Below are positions 32,593-41,182 of a stretch of DNA of 64,000 bases, in pieces. The stretch spans positions 1 to 64,000 of the forward strand of contig NZ_JAPWGO010000013.1 in the NCBI RefSeq assembly GCF_027213785.1. The letters are read 5' to 3'. Positions within the stretch are counted from its first letter, which is position 1; every line of letters starts with the position of its first letter. Below the pieces are notes generated by a model, which was not told the DNA's origin, ran no database searches, and saw only the letters and a list, made by a program, of their open reading frames with translations. The translations under genes were made by a program, and so were the position numbers. This stretch comes from Limimaricola sp. G21655-S1 (GTDB lineage: Bacteria > Pseudomonadota > Alphaproteobacteria > Rhodobacterales > Rhodobacteraceae).

Positions 32593-33387
32593 ATGATGAA
32601 TGCGCCGATCCCCCAGACCGCCATCTCGGCGCGCGGCGTCGACCTCACCTTCGAGACCGCGGACGGTCCGGTTCACGCCCTCAAGGGCGTGGATCTCGAC
32701 ATCGCGAAGGGCGAGTTCGTCTCCTTCATCGGCCCGTCGGGCTGCGGCAAGACCACATTTCTTCGGGTGGTCGCGGCACTGGAGCAGCCCACGGCTGGCG
32801 AGGTTTCGGTCAATGGAATGAGCCCCGACGAGGCGCGCCGGGCCCGGGCCTATGGTTACGTGTTCCAGGCGGCCGGGCTCTACCCCTGGCGAACCATCGG
32901 CGGCAACATCGCGCTGCCGCTTGAGATCATGGGGTTTCCCAAGGCCGAGCGGACCCGGCGGGTGCGCGAGGTGCTGGAACTGGTCGAGTTGGGCGGGTTC
33001 GAGAAGAAGTATCCTTGGCAATTGTCAGGCGGGATGCAGCAACGCGCGAGCATCGCACGGGCGCTGGCGTTCGATGCTGACATCCTGCTGATGGACGAAC
33101 CCTTCGGCGCGCTGGACGAGATCGTGCGGGACCGGCTCAACGAGGAACTGCTCAGGCTCTGGGCCGCGACCGGCAAGACCACGCTTTTCGTGACCCACTC
33201 GATTCCCGAGGCGGTGTATCTCTCGACCAAGATCGTGGTGATGAGTCCGCGACCCGGGCGGATCAGCGACGTGATCGACAGCCCCCTGCCGCGCGAGCGC
33301 CCGCTCGACATCCGCGACGGCCCCGAATTCATCGAGATCGCGCACCGGGTGCGCGAGGGACTGAGGGCCGGCCATGAAGAGGTGTGA
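32593..33387 (+). CDS. ABC transporter ATP-binding protein (SsuB/TauB type)
   Basis: A 264-residue ATPase. Walker A is GPSGCGKTTF, the Q-loop is VFQAAGLYPWRTI, the signature is LSGGMQQRASIARALA, Walker B is ILLMDEPFGALDEIVRD, and the switch is FVTHSIPEAVYLSTKIVVM. It belongs to the nitrate/taurine/pyrimidine-precursor importer group. With the two permeases and the NMT1/THI5-type binding protein downstream it probably imports pyrimidines or related compounds. Confidence 0.93.
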   Translation: MMNAPIPQTAISARGVDLTFETADGPVHALKGVDLDIAKGEFVSFIGPSGCGKTTFLRVVAALEQPTAGEVSVNGMSPDEARRARAYGYVFQAAGLYPWRTIGGNIALPLEIMGFPKAERTRRVREVLELVELGGFEKKYPWQLSGGMQQRASIARALAFDADILLMDEPFGALDEIVRDRLNEELLRLWAATGKTTLFVTHSIPEAVYLSTKIVVMSPRPGRISDVIDSPLPRERPLDIRDGPEFIEIAHRVREGLRAGHEEV

Positions 33388-33396
33388 GACACAATC

Positions 33397-33427
33397 GGGC
33401 TTCCCACCCATGGCGAGCGGGAAGCCC
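33397..33427. repeat. 9-bp stem-loop in the transporter operon gap
   Basis: GGGCTTCCC (33397-33405) pairs perfectly with GGGAAGCCC (33419-33427) around a 13-base loop, directly after the ATPase stop. It may attenuate the operon or belong to the repeat element that follows. Confidence 0.6.
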
Positions 33428-33502
33428 TGTCGCATGGCGACTTCGTTCGCGGTCATCGGCTCGCCAGCCTGTACCGCGCCCCCAAGTAAGCCGGACATGG
33501 TT

Positions 33503-33597
33503 ACTTTGTTCTTAAAATACGCAGGAAGACCGGCGTCCTTCAGACCGAAGGTGGGTCGGAGCGGCAAGGGTGGGATTGCGTATTTGGAGAACAAAGT
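33503..33597. repeat. Inverted pair of the 9-N3-9 repeat (copies 2 and 3)
   Basis: ACTTTGTTC-TTA-AAATACGCA at 33503-33523 is repeated in reverse complement at 33577-33597 (central bases TCC when read in the same sense). The arms match at 19 of 21 positions. They enclose 53 bp holding a small CCTTC/GAAGG hairpin. With the stem-loop at 33397-33427 they fill the 246-bp gap between ATPase and permease genes; no credible gene is there. Copy 1 is at 69-89. Confidence 0.75.
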
Positions 33598-33633
33598 TGC
33601 CCATACGGCGCGATACACTTGCGAGGCTAGCGC

Positions 33634-34581
33634 ATGAGCCGCGCCGGGCCGGTCGTCATCCTCGTCGCGGCATTGTTCGCGCTCTGGTACGCCGCCGCCG
33701 TGCCGATGAACATCCGCGAGGCCCTGACCGCCGCCGAGCGCGAGGGGGTGGCGGTACAGCCGGTCACCGCCTTGGAGCGGCGCGATGCGAACGCGCTGGG
33801 GCTGGTGCTGGCCAATCCGGGCCAGATCCCTGACGCCTGGGCGCAGGACAGGCCGAGACTGCCCGCACCGCATCAGGTCGCGGGCGAGCTGTGGCTGAGC
33901 GTGGTGATGGAGGAGGTCGAGGGGCGGCGCGGCCTGCTGCGATCGGGAAGCCTGTCGAACCGCGGATTGCTGCTGCATGCCTGGATCACGCTCTCGGCCA
34001 CGGCGCTGGGCTTTGTCATCGGAGCCGTGGCAGGGATCGCCCTGGCGATCGGCATCGTCCATTCGAAGACGATGGAGAAATCGGTGATGCCCTGGGCCAT
34101 CGTCAGCCAGACGGTGCCGATCGTGGCGCTGGCACCGATGATCGTGGTGGTGCTCTACTCTGTCGGGCTGCAGGGGCTGCTGCCCAAGGCGATCATCTCC
34201 GCCTACCTGTCGTTCTTCCCGGTGGTGGTCGGCATGGTGAAGGGATTGCGCGCCCCAGATGCGATGCAGACCGACCTGATGCGCACATGGGACGCCTCGG
34301 GCTGGCAGGTGCTGACGCGGCTGCGGCTGCCGGCCTCGATGCCCTATCTCTTCGCGTCGATGAAGATCGCCGTGGCGGCCGCCCTTGTCGGGGCCATCGT
34401 GGGCGAGCTGCCGGTGCAGGGCGGCGGATTGGGCGCGCGCATGCTGGCAGGAAGCTATTATGGCCAGACCGCGCAGATCTGGGCCGCGCTGCTGCTGGCC
34501 GCGGCGCTGGCGGCGGTACTGGTGGCGATGATCGGCGGCGCGCAGCGGCTGGCGCTGCGGCGCATGGGAGGTGCGGCATGA
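33634..34581 (+). CDS. ABC transporter permease (SsuC/TauC type), first subunit
   Basis: A 315-residue integral membrane protein. An N-terminal anchor (residues 5-25) and a ~90-residue extracytoplasmic stretch precede the MetI-like core, which begins around LLLHAWITLSATALGF. The coupling loop is DLMRTWDASGWQVLTRLRLPASMP. It forms a heterodimer with the next permease, whose gene overlaps it by 4 bp. GAGG precedes the start. Confidence 0.9.
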   Translation: MSRAGPVVILVAALFALWYAAAVPMNIREALTAAEREGVAVQPVTALERRDANALGLVLANPGQIPDAWAQDRPRLPAPHQVAGELWLSVVMEEVEGRRGLLRSGSLSNRGLLLHAWITLSATALGFVIGAVAGIALAIGIVHSKTMEKSVMPWAIVSQTVPIVALAPMIVVVLYSVGLQGLLPKAIISAYLSFFPVVVGMVKGLRAPDAMQTDLMRTWDASGWQVLTRLRLPASMPYLFASMKIAVAAALVGAIVGELPVQGGGLGARMLAGSYYGQTAQIWAALLLAAALAAVLVAMIGGAQRLALRRMGGAA

Positions 34582-35423
34582 GCGCGGCGATCCTCGCGCT
34601 GGCGCTCTGGCTCGGGCTCTGGGCGCTCAACGTCTGGCTTGCCACCGGGCCGCTGTCGAACCGGATCTGGGCGCGCATGGCGGTACCCTTGCTGTTCGGG
34701 ATCACCATCCTGATCCTGTGGGAGATCGCGGTACGCGCGCTGCAGGTGCCGCTGGTCATCCTGCCGCCGCCGAGCCAGATCGGCGCGCGCTTCGCCGAGA
34801 GCCTGCCACTGCTTTGGGGCGATTTCGTGCAGACGATCCTGCGCGGCGCGCTTTCGGGCTATGCGATCGGATGTGGGGCGGCGTTCCTCACGGCGATCGC
34901 CGTCGATCGCTTCGTGTTCCTGCAGCGCGGGCTGCTGCCACTGGCGAGCTTCATGGCGGCGCTGCCAATCGTCGGCACCGCGCCGATCCTCGTGATGTGG
35001 TTCGGCTTCGACTGGCAGTCCAAGGCCGCCGTGGTGGTGGTCATGGTGTTCTTCCCGATGCTGGTGAACACCGTGGCAGGGCTCGCCGAGACCTCGGCCA
35101 TGCAGCGCGACCTGATGAAGAGCTGGGGCGCGGGCTACTGGCAGGGCTTGGTGAAGCTGCGGCTTCCGGCGGCGATGCCCTTCATCTTCAACGGCCTCAA
35201 GATCTGCACCACGCTGGCGCTGATCGGGGCCATCGTGGCCGAATTCTTCGGCTCGCCGACACTGGGGCTTGGCTTTCGGATCACCACCTCGGTGGGCCAG
35301 CTCGCGCTCGACATGGTCTGGGCCGCGATCCTGGTCGCGGCGCTGGCGGGCACCGGCTTCTACGGGCTGGTTGCGCTGGTCGAGCGGGGGGTGACCTTCT
35401 GGCACCCCTCGCAACGCGGATAA
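34578..35423 (+). CDS. ABC transporter permease (SsuC/TauC type), second subunit
   Basis: A 281-residue permease with about seven hydrophobic helices. The periplasmic-side motif VILPPPSQIGARFAESLP and the coupling loop DLMKSWGAGYWQGLVKLRLPAAMP are typical of the taurine/nitrate/pyrimidine-precursor importer group. The ATG overlaps the previous stop (ATGA) and has GGGAGG upstream. Confidence 0.92.
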   Translation: MSAAILALALWLGLWALNVWLATGPLSNRIWARMAVPLLFGITILILWEIAVRALQVPLVILPPPSQIGARFAESLPLLWGDFVQTILRGALSGYAIGCGAAFLTAIAVDRFVFLQRGLLPLASFMAALPIVGTAPILVMWFGFDWQSKAAVVVVMVFFPMLVNTVAGLAETSAMQRDLMKSWGAGYWQGLVKLRLPAAMPFIFNGLKICTTLALIGAIVAEFFGSPTLGLGFRITTSVGQLALDMVWAAILVAALAGTGFYGLVALVERGVTFWHPSQRG

Positions 35424-35475
35424 CCAACAGAGCCCGCCAACCGGGCCGTCAACAGCAAACGGAGGTCGACCAAGA

Positions 35476-36474
35476 ATGAAACGGATGATGATGGCCGCGG
35501 CGGCGGCAGGCGCGCTGATGACCGGGGGGGCACCCGCCATGGCGCAGGATCTCGACAAGGTCCGGCTGCAGCTGCAATGGGTCACCCAGGCGCAATTCGC
35601 GGGCTATTACGTGGCGCTCGAAGAGGGGTTCTACGAGGAGGAGGGGCTCGACGTCGAGATCCTGCCCGGGGGGCCCGACATCGCGCCGCCGCAGGTACTC
35701 GCGGGGGGCGGGGCCGACGTGATGCTCAACTGGATGCCCTCTGCGCTGGCCGCGCGGGAGAAAGGCCTGCCTGTCGTGAACATCGCCCAGCCCTTCGCCA
35801 GCTCGGGGCTGATGCTGACCTGCTGGAAGGATACCGGCATCACCGGTCCGCAGGACTTCAAGGGCAAGACCATCGGCGTCTGGTTCTTCGGAAACGAATA
35901 CCCGTTCCTGAGCTGGATGAGCCAGGAAGGCATCCCGACCGAGGGCGGCGAGGACGGGGTGACGGTGCTGAAGCAGGGTTTCAACGTCGACCCGTTGATT
36001 CAGCGGCAGGCCGATTGCATCTCGACCATGACCTACAACGAATACGGCCAGGTGCTCGACGCGGGCATCTCCGAGGACGAGCTCGTCACCTTCAAGTACG
36101 AGGATATGGGCGTGGCGACGCTCGAGGACGGGATGTGGGTGCTGGAGGAGAACCTCGAGGATCCGGAGTTCGTCGACAAGATGATCCGTTTCGTGCGTGC
36201 CTCGATGAAGGGCTGGAAATGGGCCGAGGAGAACCCAGAAGACGCGGCGCAGATCGTGCTCGACTACGACGAGACCGGCGCGCAGACCGAGGCGCATCAG
36301 GTCCGGATGATGGGCGAGATCGCCAAGCTGACCGAGGGTTCGGATGGCAGCCTCGACGAGACCGCCTATCAGCGCACCGTCGACACGCTTCTCGCGGGCG
36401 GCTCGGACCCTGTGATCTCGGCCGTACCGGAGGGTGCTTTCACGCATGAAATCACCGACGCCGCGCTGCAATGA
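35476..36474 (+). CDS. NMT1/THI5-type ABC substrate-binding protein
   Basis: A 332-residue periplasmic protein. The signal peptide is residues 1-23, cleaved after AMA. The mature part begins QDLDKVRLQLQWVTQAQFAGYYVA, the opening shared by THI5/NMT1 proteins that bind pyrimidine precursors (HMP-like), riboflavin or related compounds. LNWMPSALAAREKGLPVVNIAQ and IGVWFFGNEYPFL follow. The locus suggests a pyrimidine ligand, for example uracil, thymine or a hydantoin. Confidence 0.9.
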   Translation: MKRMMMAAAAAGALMTGGAPAMAQDLDKVRLQLQWVTQAQFAGYYVALEEGFYEEEGLDVEILPGGPDIAPPQVLAGGGADVMLNWMPSALAAREKGLPVVNIAQPFASSGLMLTCWKDTGITGPQDFKGKTIGVWFFGNEYPFLSWMSQEGIPTEGGEDGVTVLKQGFNVDPLIQRQADCISTMTYNEYGQVLDAGISEDELVTFKYEDMGVATLEDGMWVLEENLEDPEFVDKMIRFVRASMKGWKWAEENPEDAAQIVLDYDETGAQTEAHQVRMMGEIAKLTEGSDGSLDETAYQRTVDTLLAGGSDPVISAVPEGAFTHEITDAALQ

Positions 36475-36481
36475 CGGGCAG

Positions 36482-36508
36482 GGCGCGGGGGCCTGAAGAC
36501 CTCGCGCC
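36482..36508 (+). terminator. Stem-loop after the binding-protein gene
   Basis: GGCGCGGGG (36482) and CCTCGCGCC (36500) pair at 9 positions with one G-T wobble. It lies 8 bp beyond the binding-protein stop. There is no T-run. Confidence 0.5.
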
Positions 36509-36535
36509 AGACCGGTTCTGGTCAGCCCCGACACA

Positions 36536-36566
36536 CTCCGCTACTGCTTGCGTAGCAGTAGCGGAG
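36536..36566 (+). terminator. Perfect 13-bp hairpin with T-rich tail, covering the galE ribosome site
   Basis: Arms 36536-36548 and 36554-36566 are exact complements around TGCGT, followed by ATTTTGT. It looks like the terminator of the transporter operon, but its 3' arm contains the GGAG that serves as the galE ribosome site, 7 bases before the galE ATG. Confidence 0.75.
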
Positions 36567-36573
36567 ATTTTGT

Positions 36574-37614
36574 ATGCGTGTTCTGGTCACGGGCGGTGCG
36601 GGTTACATCGGCAGCCATACTCTGGTGGAGCTCCTGGGGCAGGGCCACGAGGTGGCCTGCGTCGACAATTATTCCAATGGCTCGCCAGAGGCGTTGCGCC
36701 GCGTCGGTGAACTGGTCCCGCAGGGCGCGCTGCACGCGCATGATGCGGATGTCCGGGATACGGCAGCGCTCGACCGGATCTTCGCCGAATTCCGGCCCCA
36801 GGCGGTGATCCATTTCGCCGGTCTCAAGGCGGTCGGCGAGAGCGTCGAGAAGCCGGTCGAGTATTACGATGTCAACGTCACGGGCACGCTGTCCCTGCTG
36901 CGTGCGATGGATCGGGCGGAGTGCCAGCGGATCATCTTCTCCTCCTCGGCCACGGTCTATGGCGAGCCGGTCTTCCTGCCCTATACCGAGGCGCACCCGC
37001 TGGCGCCGACCTCGGTCTACGGCCATACCAAGCGTTTCGCCGAGCAGATCCTGACCGATTGGTCGGCGGCCCGGCCCGGCTGCGCGGTGATGCTCCTGCG
37101 TTATTTCAATCCGGTTGGCGCGCATGAATCGGGCCGGATCGGCGAGGACCCGCAGGGCGTGCCGAACAACCTGATGCCTTATCTCGCCCAGGTGGCGACG
37201 GGCCGTCAGGAGCGGCTGCGCATCTTCGGCGACGACTATCCCACGCCGGACGGTACCGGCGTGCGCGACTACATTCATGTCGTCGATCTCGCCCGCGCCC
37301 ATGTCGCGGCGCTCGACCGCGCGGCGGCCTCGGCGGCAGTCGAGACCTACAACATCGGTACCGGTCGGGGCTATTCGGTGCGCGAGATGCTCGACGCCTT
37401 CTCCACGGCGGTGGGTCGGGCGCTGCCATTCGAGGTGCTGCCGCGCCGCGCCGGCGATATCGCCGAGATGCAGGCTGATTGCGGGCATGCGGCCGAAAAG
37501 CTCGGCTGGCGGGCGTCGTTGGGGGTGGAAGAGATGGCGCGCGACCTGTGGCGCTGGCAGCAGGCCAATCCGCAGGGCTACGCCACCGCGGCGGATCAGC
37601 TCGCCGGCAGCTGA
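36574..37614 (+). CDS. galE: UDP-glucose 4-epimerase
   Basis: A 346-residue extended SDR that interconverts UDP-glucose and UDP-galactose. The NAD site is VTGGAGYIGSHTLVELL. The catalytic region is SSSATVYGEP with Tyr and Lys in SVYGHTKRFAE. NNLMPYLAQVATG and YIHVVDLARAH are GalE-specific. Its 3' end overlaps the convergent dehydratase gene by 19 bp. It probably supplies sugar nucleotides to the surface-polysaccharide genes opposite. Confidence 0.95.
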   Translation: MRVLVTGGAGYIGSHTLVELLGQGHEVACVDNYSNGSPEALRRVGELVPQGALHAHDADVRDTAALDRIFAEFRPQAVIHFAGLKAVGESVEKPVEYYDVNVTGTLSLLRAMDRAECQRIIFSSSATVYGEPVFLPYTEAHPLAPTSVYGHTKRFAEQILTDWSAARPGCAVMLLRYFNPVGAHESGRIGEDPQGVPNNLMPYLAQVATGRQERLRIFGDDYPTPDGTGVRDYIHVVDLARAHVAALDRAAASAAVETYNIGTGRGYSVREMLDAFSTAVGRALPFEVLPRRAGDIAEMQADCGHAAEKLGWRASLGVEEMARDLWRWQQANPQGYATAADQLAGS

Positions 37615-39617
37615 CCCCGCCCTTCGGCGGCGGCGAGGGCCAGCGCCTTGCCGCCTTCGACCCAGCGCGCCACCACGGCGCGCAGCGCGTCGCTGTCATT
37701 CTCGGTCACGGCGGCGCGCAGGGCCCGCATCCCCGCCGCCACCTCGATCTCGCTCAGATGCGCCTCGCGCGCGAGCATGATCTTGGGATGCGGGGTGCCG
37801 ACCTGGCCTTCGCCGATCAGCAGTTCCTCGTGCAGCTTCTCGCCCGCGCGCAGGCCGGTCAACCTGATCTCGATGTCGCCCTCGGGATTGGTCTCGTCGC
37901 GTACCGTGTAGCCCGCCGCCTCGATCATCTGTCGCGCGAGATCGTAGATCTGCACCGGCGCCCCCATATCGAGCACGAAGACGTCGCCGCCGGTGGCGAA
38001 GGTCCCGGCGACCAGAACGAGCCGCGCGGCTTCGGGAATGGTCATGAAGTAGCGCGTCACCTCGCGATGGGTGAGGGTGACGGGACCGCCCTTGCAGATC
38101 TGGTCGTGGAACAGCGGGATCACCGAGCCGGAGGAGCCCAGGACGTTGCCGAAGCGGACCATCGAATATATCGTGCCGTTCGAGCGGCTGGCCAGATCCT
38201 GCACCACCAGCTCGGCCATGCGCTTCGAGGCGCCCATCATGTTCTTGGGGCGGACCGCCTTGTCGGTGGAGATCAGGATGAAGCGCGCCACACCGGCCTC
38301 TCCGGCGGCCTGGGCGAGCGTATGCGTGCCCAGCACGTTGTTGGCGAAGCCCGAGACAGGATTGCTCTCGACCAGCGGCACATGTTTGTAGGCCGCCGCA
38401 TGCAGGACGATCTCGATCTCCTGGTCGGCGAGCACGCGGCGCACCAGCGGCGCGTCGCAGACCGATCCCAGCACCGGTACGATCTCGACCTGCTGCTCCG
38501 TGGCCAGCGCGGACAGCTCCTGGTCGAGCTTGTAGAGCGCCAGCTCCGACATTTCGAAGAGAACCAGCCGCCGTGGCCGGCAGGCGAGGATCTGGCGGCA
38601 CAGCTCGGAGCCAATCGAGCCGCCGGCACCCGAAATCATTACAGAAGACCCGCGATAGGTCTCCGATCCGCCGGGCAATTCCGCATCTAGCGGCGCGCGG
38701 CCGAGGAACTGGCCGGGCACCACGGGGCGCAGCTGCTCGACCAGCGGCACCCCGTTGCCTGCAAGCTGGGCGAAGGAGGGCAGGGTCTGCACGTCGAGAC
38801 CCTTCTCTTCCAGCTGCCGCGACAGCTGCGCCAGCCGGGCACGCGGCACCGAGGGCATGGCCAGCAGCACCCGGTCGACATGCTTGGTCCGGGCCAGCCG
38901 GGCGATGGCGGCCGGGGCGTGCACGTGCAGCCCTTGGACGATCGCGCCCTGCAGCATCTTGTTGTCGTCGATATAGGCGACGGGACGGACCGTCTCGTCG
39001 GTCCGAAGCGCCGCGACCAGCTGCTGACCCGTACGACCGGCACCGTAGACCAGCACCCTGAGCTTGGGCCTGTGCCGATAGGCGCTCAGCACCAGCTTGA
39101 GCATCACGGCACGGGAGCTGACCGCGAGCAGCAGGTAGACCATCGCGAAGGAGACGAAGGTGGCGCCCGGCAAGGTGCCGCCCACGGCCCGGTCGATCAG
39201 CCCGGCCGAAAGCGCCAGCAGAACCGCATGCGTGGCCGAAAGGGCGATGGCCCGGCTTTCATAGGCCTTGAGCTGCACCCGATGGATGTTCATCGCGATC
39301 TCGATCAGGGCGCAGATCGCCATCAGCATGAGGAGGAGCTGCCAGTGCTGCTGGAGCTCGGCGCCCAGCGGCGCGCGGTTCAGATGCAGCGACAGCGCGG
39401 CAAGAAACGCCACCGGGACCAGCGCCACGTCGTTGGTCAGTACCATCCATTGTTTGGTGGAGCGGGAGAGATGCGTGATGAATCCGAGCAATTCGACAAG
39501 TTTGCCCATTTTTTCGCCCATGCTGGCCCGAAAGCCCTGCTCAGCCGCGACCGTGTCTGACATTTTCGCCCGCATCACAGCAAATTCCGTGTCCCTTGTA
39601 ATCCGACGCCGGGTCAT
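37596..39617 (-). CDS. FlaA1/WbpM/CapD-like nucleotide-sugar dehydratase/epimerase (membrane)
   Basis: A 673-residue inner-membrane enzyme. Four hydrophobic helices lie in residues 60-190, then a Rossmann-like domain (VLVYGAGRTGQQLV) and a catalytic SDR domain (MISGAGGSIGSELCRQI). The triad is Ser-Met-Lys (ISTDKAVRPKNMMGASKRM), as in WbpM relatives, where Met replaces Tyr. It makes 4-keto-6-deoxy sugar nucleotides for polysaccharide. The start is uncertain: ATG at 39617 is close to the upstream stop but lacks a good ribosome site; 39575 and 39563 are alternatives. Confidence 0.9.
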   Translation of the reverse strand: MTRRRITRDTEFAVMRAKMSDTVAAEQGFRASMGEKMGKLVELLGFITHLSRSTKQWMVLTNDVALVPVAFLAALSLHLNRAPLGAELQQHWQLLLMLMAICALIEIAMNIHRVQLKAYESRAIALSATHAVLLALSAGLIDRAVGGTLPGATFVSFAMVYLLLAVSSRAVMLKLVLSAYRHRPKLRVLVYGAGRTGQQLVAALRTDETVRPVAYIDDNKMLQGAIVQGLHVHAPAAIARLARTKHVDRVLLAMPSVPRARLAQLSRQLEEKGLDVQTLPSFAQLAGNGVPLVEQLRPVVPGQFLGRAPLDAELPGGSETYRGSSVMISGAGGSIGSELCRQILACRPRRLVLFEMSELALYKLDQELSALATEQQVEIVPVLGSVCDAPLVRRVLADQEIEIVLHAAAYKHVPLVESNPVSGFANNVLGTHTLAQAAGEAGVARFILISTDKAVRPKNMMGASKRMAELVVQDLASRSNGTIYSMVRFGNVLGSSGSVIPLFHDQICKGGPVTLTHREVTRYFMTIPEAARLVLVAGTFATGGDVFVLDMGAPVQIYDLARQMIEAAGYTVRDETNPEGDIEIRLTGLRAGEKLHEELLIGEGQVGTPHPKIMLAREAHLSEIEVAAGMRALRAAVTENDSDALRAVVARWVEGGKALALAAAEGRGQLPAS

Positions 39618-39620
39618 TGA

Positions 39621-40295
39621 TCAATCTGCGGTGGCGGGAACCCGCCGAGGCCGTGCCTTTGGTGGGAACCTGCGAGGCGCCAGCCGCAACACCCTGCCCG
39701 CCGTTTCAGCGATCAGGCCGATATCGTGGCAGATCGTGGCGTGGCGCTGATAGATCAGATCCAGCCGCGCCTTGCGGGGCACGCAGCGGCGGCGATAGAC
39801 CGCATCGGTTTCTTCGGCCGAGCGGCAATGCGCCAGAAGTCGCTCCTCGGTGGCGTGATAGCGCAGGCTGGCCAGCCCGGTGATGCCGGGCCGCGAGCGC
39901 AGCACCGCCGCATAGAGATCGGGGAAGGCTTCGACGTAGATGCGCAAAGGCGGCCTGGGACCGACGAGGCTGATATCGCCGCGGATCACGTTCCACAGCT
40001 GCGGCAACTCGTCGGCGCGGGTCCGTCGCAGCATGCGGTGCAGCCCTGACATGCGGTCCGATTTGTCACCGCCGGTCACGCCGGTGGCGCGGGTGCCGTA
40101 GGGGGCGGGGCGCATGGTCCGCAGCTTGATCAGGCCAAAGGACTGCTCCGGCGTGCGCATCCGCTCGGCCACGTAGAAGACCGGCCGTCCCTCTTTCACG
40201 AGCAAGAGCAGGACGAGCGCGGCCAGTACCGGCCACAGCAGAGCCAGCAGCAGGATCGACACCGTAAGGTCGAAGGCGCGCTTGGCCGGCGTCAT
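39621..40295 (-). CDS. Undecaprenyl-phosphate sugar phosphotransferase (bacterial sugar transferase family)
   Basis: A 224-residue member of the WecP/PssY-type initiating transferases. One membrane-embedded helix hairpin (residues 8-33) is followed by KLRTMRPAPYGTRATG, RRTRADELPQLWNVIRGDISLVGPRPP and SRPGITGLASLRYH. It moves a sugar phosphate to the lipid carrier to start a polysaccharide repeat. The C-terminus (about 75 residues after GITG) is longer than in minimal members. Overlaps the next gene upstream by 4 bp. Confidence 0.9.
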   Translation of the reverse strand: MTPAKRAFDLTVSILLLALLWPVLAALVLLLLVKEGRPVFYVAERMRTPEQSFGLIKLRTMRPAPYGTRATGVTGGDKSDRMSGLHRMLRRTRADELPQLWNVIRGDISLVGPRPPLRIYVEAFPDLYAAVLRSRPGITGLASLRYHATEERLLAHCRSAEETDAVYRRRCVPRKARLDLIYQRHATICHDIGLIAETAGRVLRLAPRRFPPKARPRRVPATAD

Positions 40296-41146
40296 GCAAG
40301 CCTCCAGCCGGCCAGCCGCGCCTCGGCCACGAGACCGGGCGCGGTGGCGGTGGCGACAGGGCCGGCGATGGCGGCAAGCTGCGCCGTGTCGAGAAGAGTT
40401 TCGGGCAAGGCGGTTTCCGGAGCGGGGCGCCAGTGCCAGCGCGCTCCGGCTGCTTCAAGCAGCGCCTCCATAGGCACCGCGCCGGGTTGCGCGAGGTTCA
40501 GGACGGGTGGCAGCTCCGGAGCCGACAGAAGCGCAGAGACGACCCGCGCCAGGCTCAGCGGCCCGACATAGGCGCGGCGCGGCCCGTGCCCCTCGGTGAA
40601 ACGGTCGAGCGTGACCTGCCTGGCGGCCATCGCGTCGAACAGCTGGTCGCAGCCCGCGACATTGGCAAGCCGCAGGCAACAGGCGCGGGGCGCCTCGGCG
40701 CCCAGCCTGTCGACCTCTTCGGCGACCGCGCGCTCCATGTCCAGCTTGGCCATGCCATAGGCGTTTGCGGGGCTGGCCTCCGTCTCTCGACAAGGGCCTT
40801 CGGCACGGCCGTAGACCGCGGCCGAGGACATCAGCAGCACCGGGCCGAGATCGTCGCGCGCGGCAAGGCGCAAAGCGGCCCGGGCGAGGTCGGCATTGGC
40901 GGCAAGCTCTTCCGGGGATCCCGATGTCACCCCCGCCAGAACGACGACGCCTTCGGGTCGTTCATGAAGCGGCGGTGCCGGCTCCCGCATGTCCCAGGCG
41001 TAATCGCCCCGCCGGCCATGCCACAGCGCGGCCCGCCCCTCCGGCCAATGCCCGTCTTGGGCCAGCTTGCGCAGTGCCCGGCCAAGTCGTCCGGTGCCGC
41101 CGAGAATCAGCGGACCCGTCTGTGAAGGGGTTGCGATCATGTCCAT
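40292..41146 (-). CDS. NAD(P)-dependent sugar-nucleotide epimerase/dehydratase-like protein
   Basis: A 284-residue extended SDR. The nucleotide site is LILGGTGRLGRALRKLA. Catalytic residues are in LLMSSAAVYGRAEGP and NAYGMAKLDMERAV. RAYVGPLSLARVVSALL resembles the region seen in sugar epimerases. The substrate cannot be read from sequence. It overlaps the sugar transferase gene, so it belongs to the polysaccharide set. Confidence 0.82.
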   Translation of the reverse strand: MDMIATPSQTGPLILGGTGRLGRALRKLAQDGHWPEGRAALWHGRRGDYAWDMREPAPPLHERPEGVVVLAGVTSGSPEELAANADLARAALRLAARDDLGPVLLMSSAAVYGRAEGPCRETEASPANAYGMAKLDMERAVAEEVDRLGAEAPRACCLRLANVAGCDQLFDAMAARQVTLDRFTEGHGPRRAYVGPLSLARVVSALLSAPELPPVLNLAQPGAVPMEALLEAAGARWHWRPAPETALPETLLDTAQLAAIAGPVATATAPGLVAEARLAGWRLA

Positions 41147-41182
41147 CGGCTACCCGATCGGCGCTCGCAAGGCCAGATCCTC

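Noticed and set aside
33503-33597. Transposon ends (insertion sequence)
   Set aside because: The inverted repeats enclose only 53 bp, there is no transposase gene, and no target duplication is visible at the edges.
33374-33637. An 87-codon plus-strand frame across the transporter operon gap
   Set aside because: It runs through the inverted repeat and stem-loop, lacks a ribosome site and shows no protein-like conservation; the repeats explain the region better.
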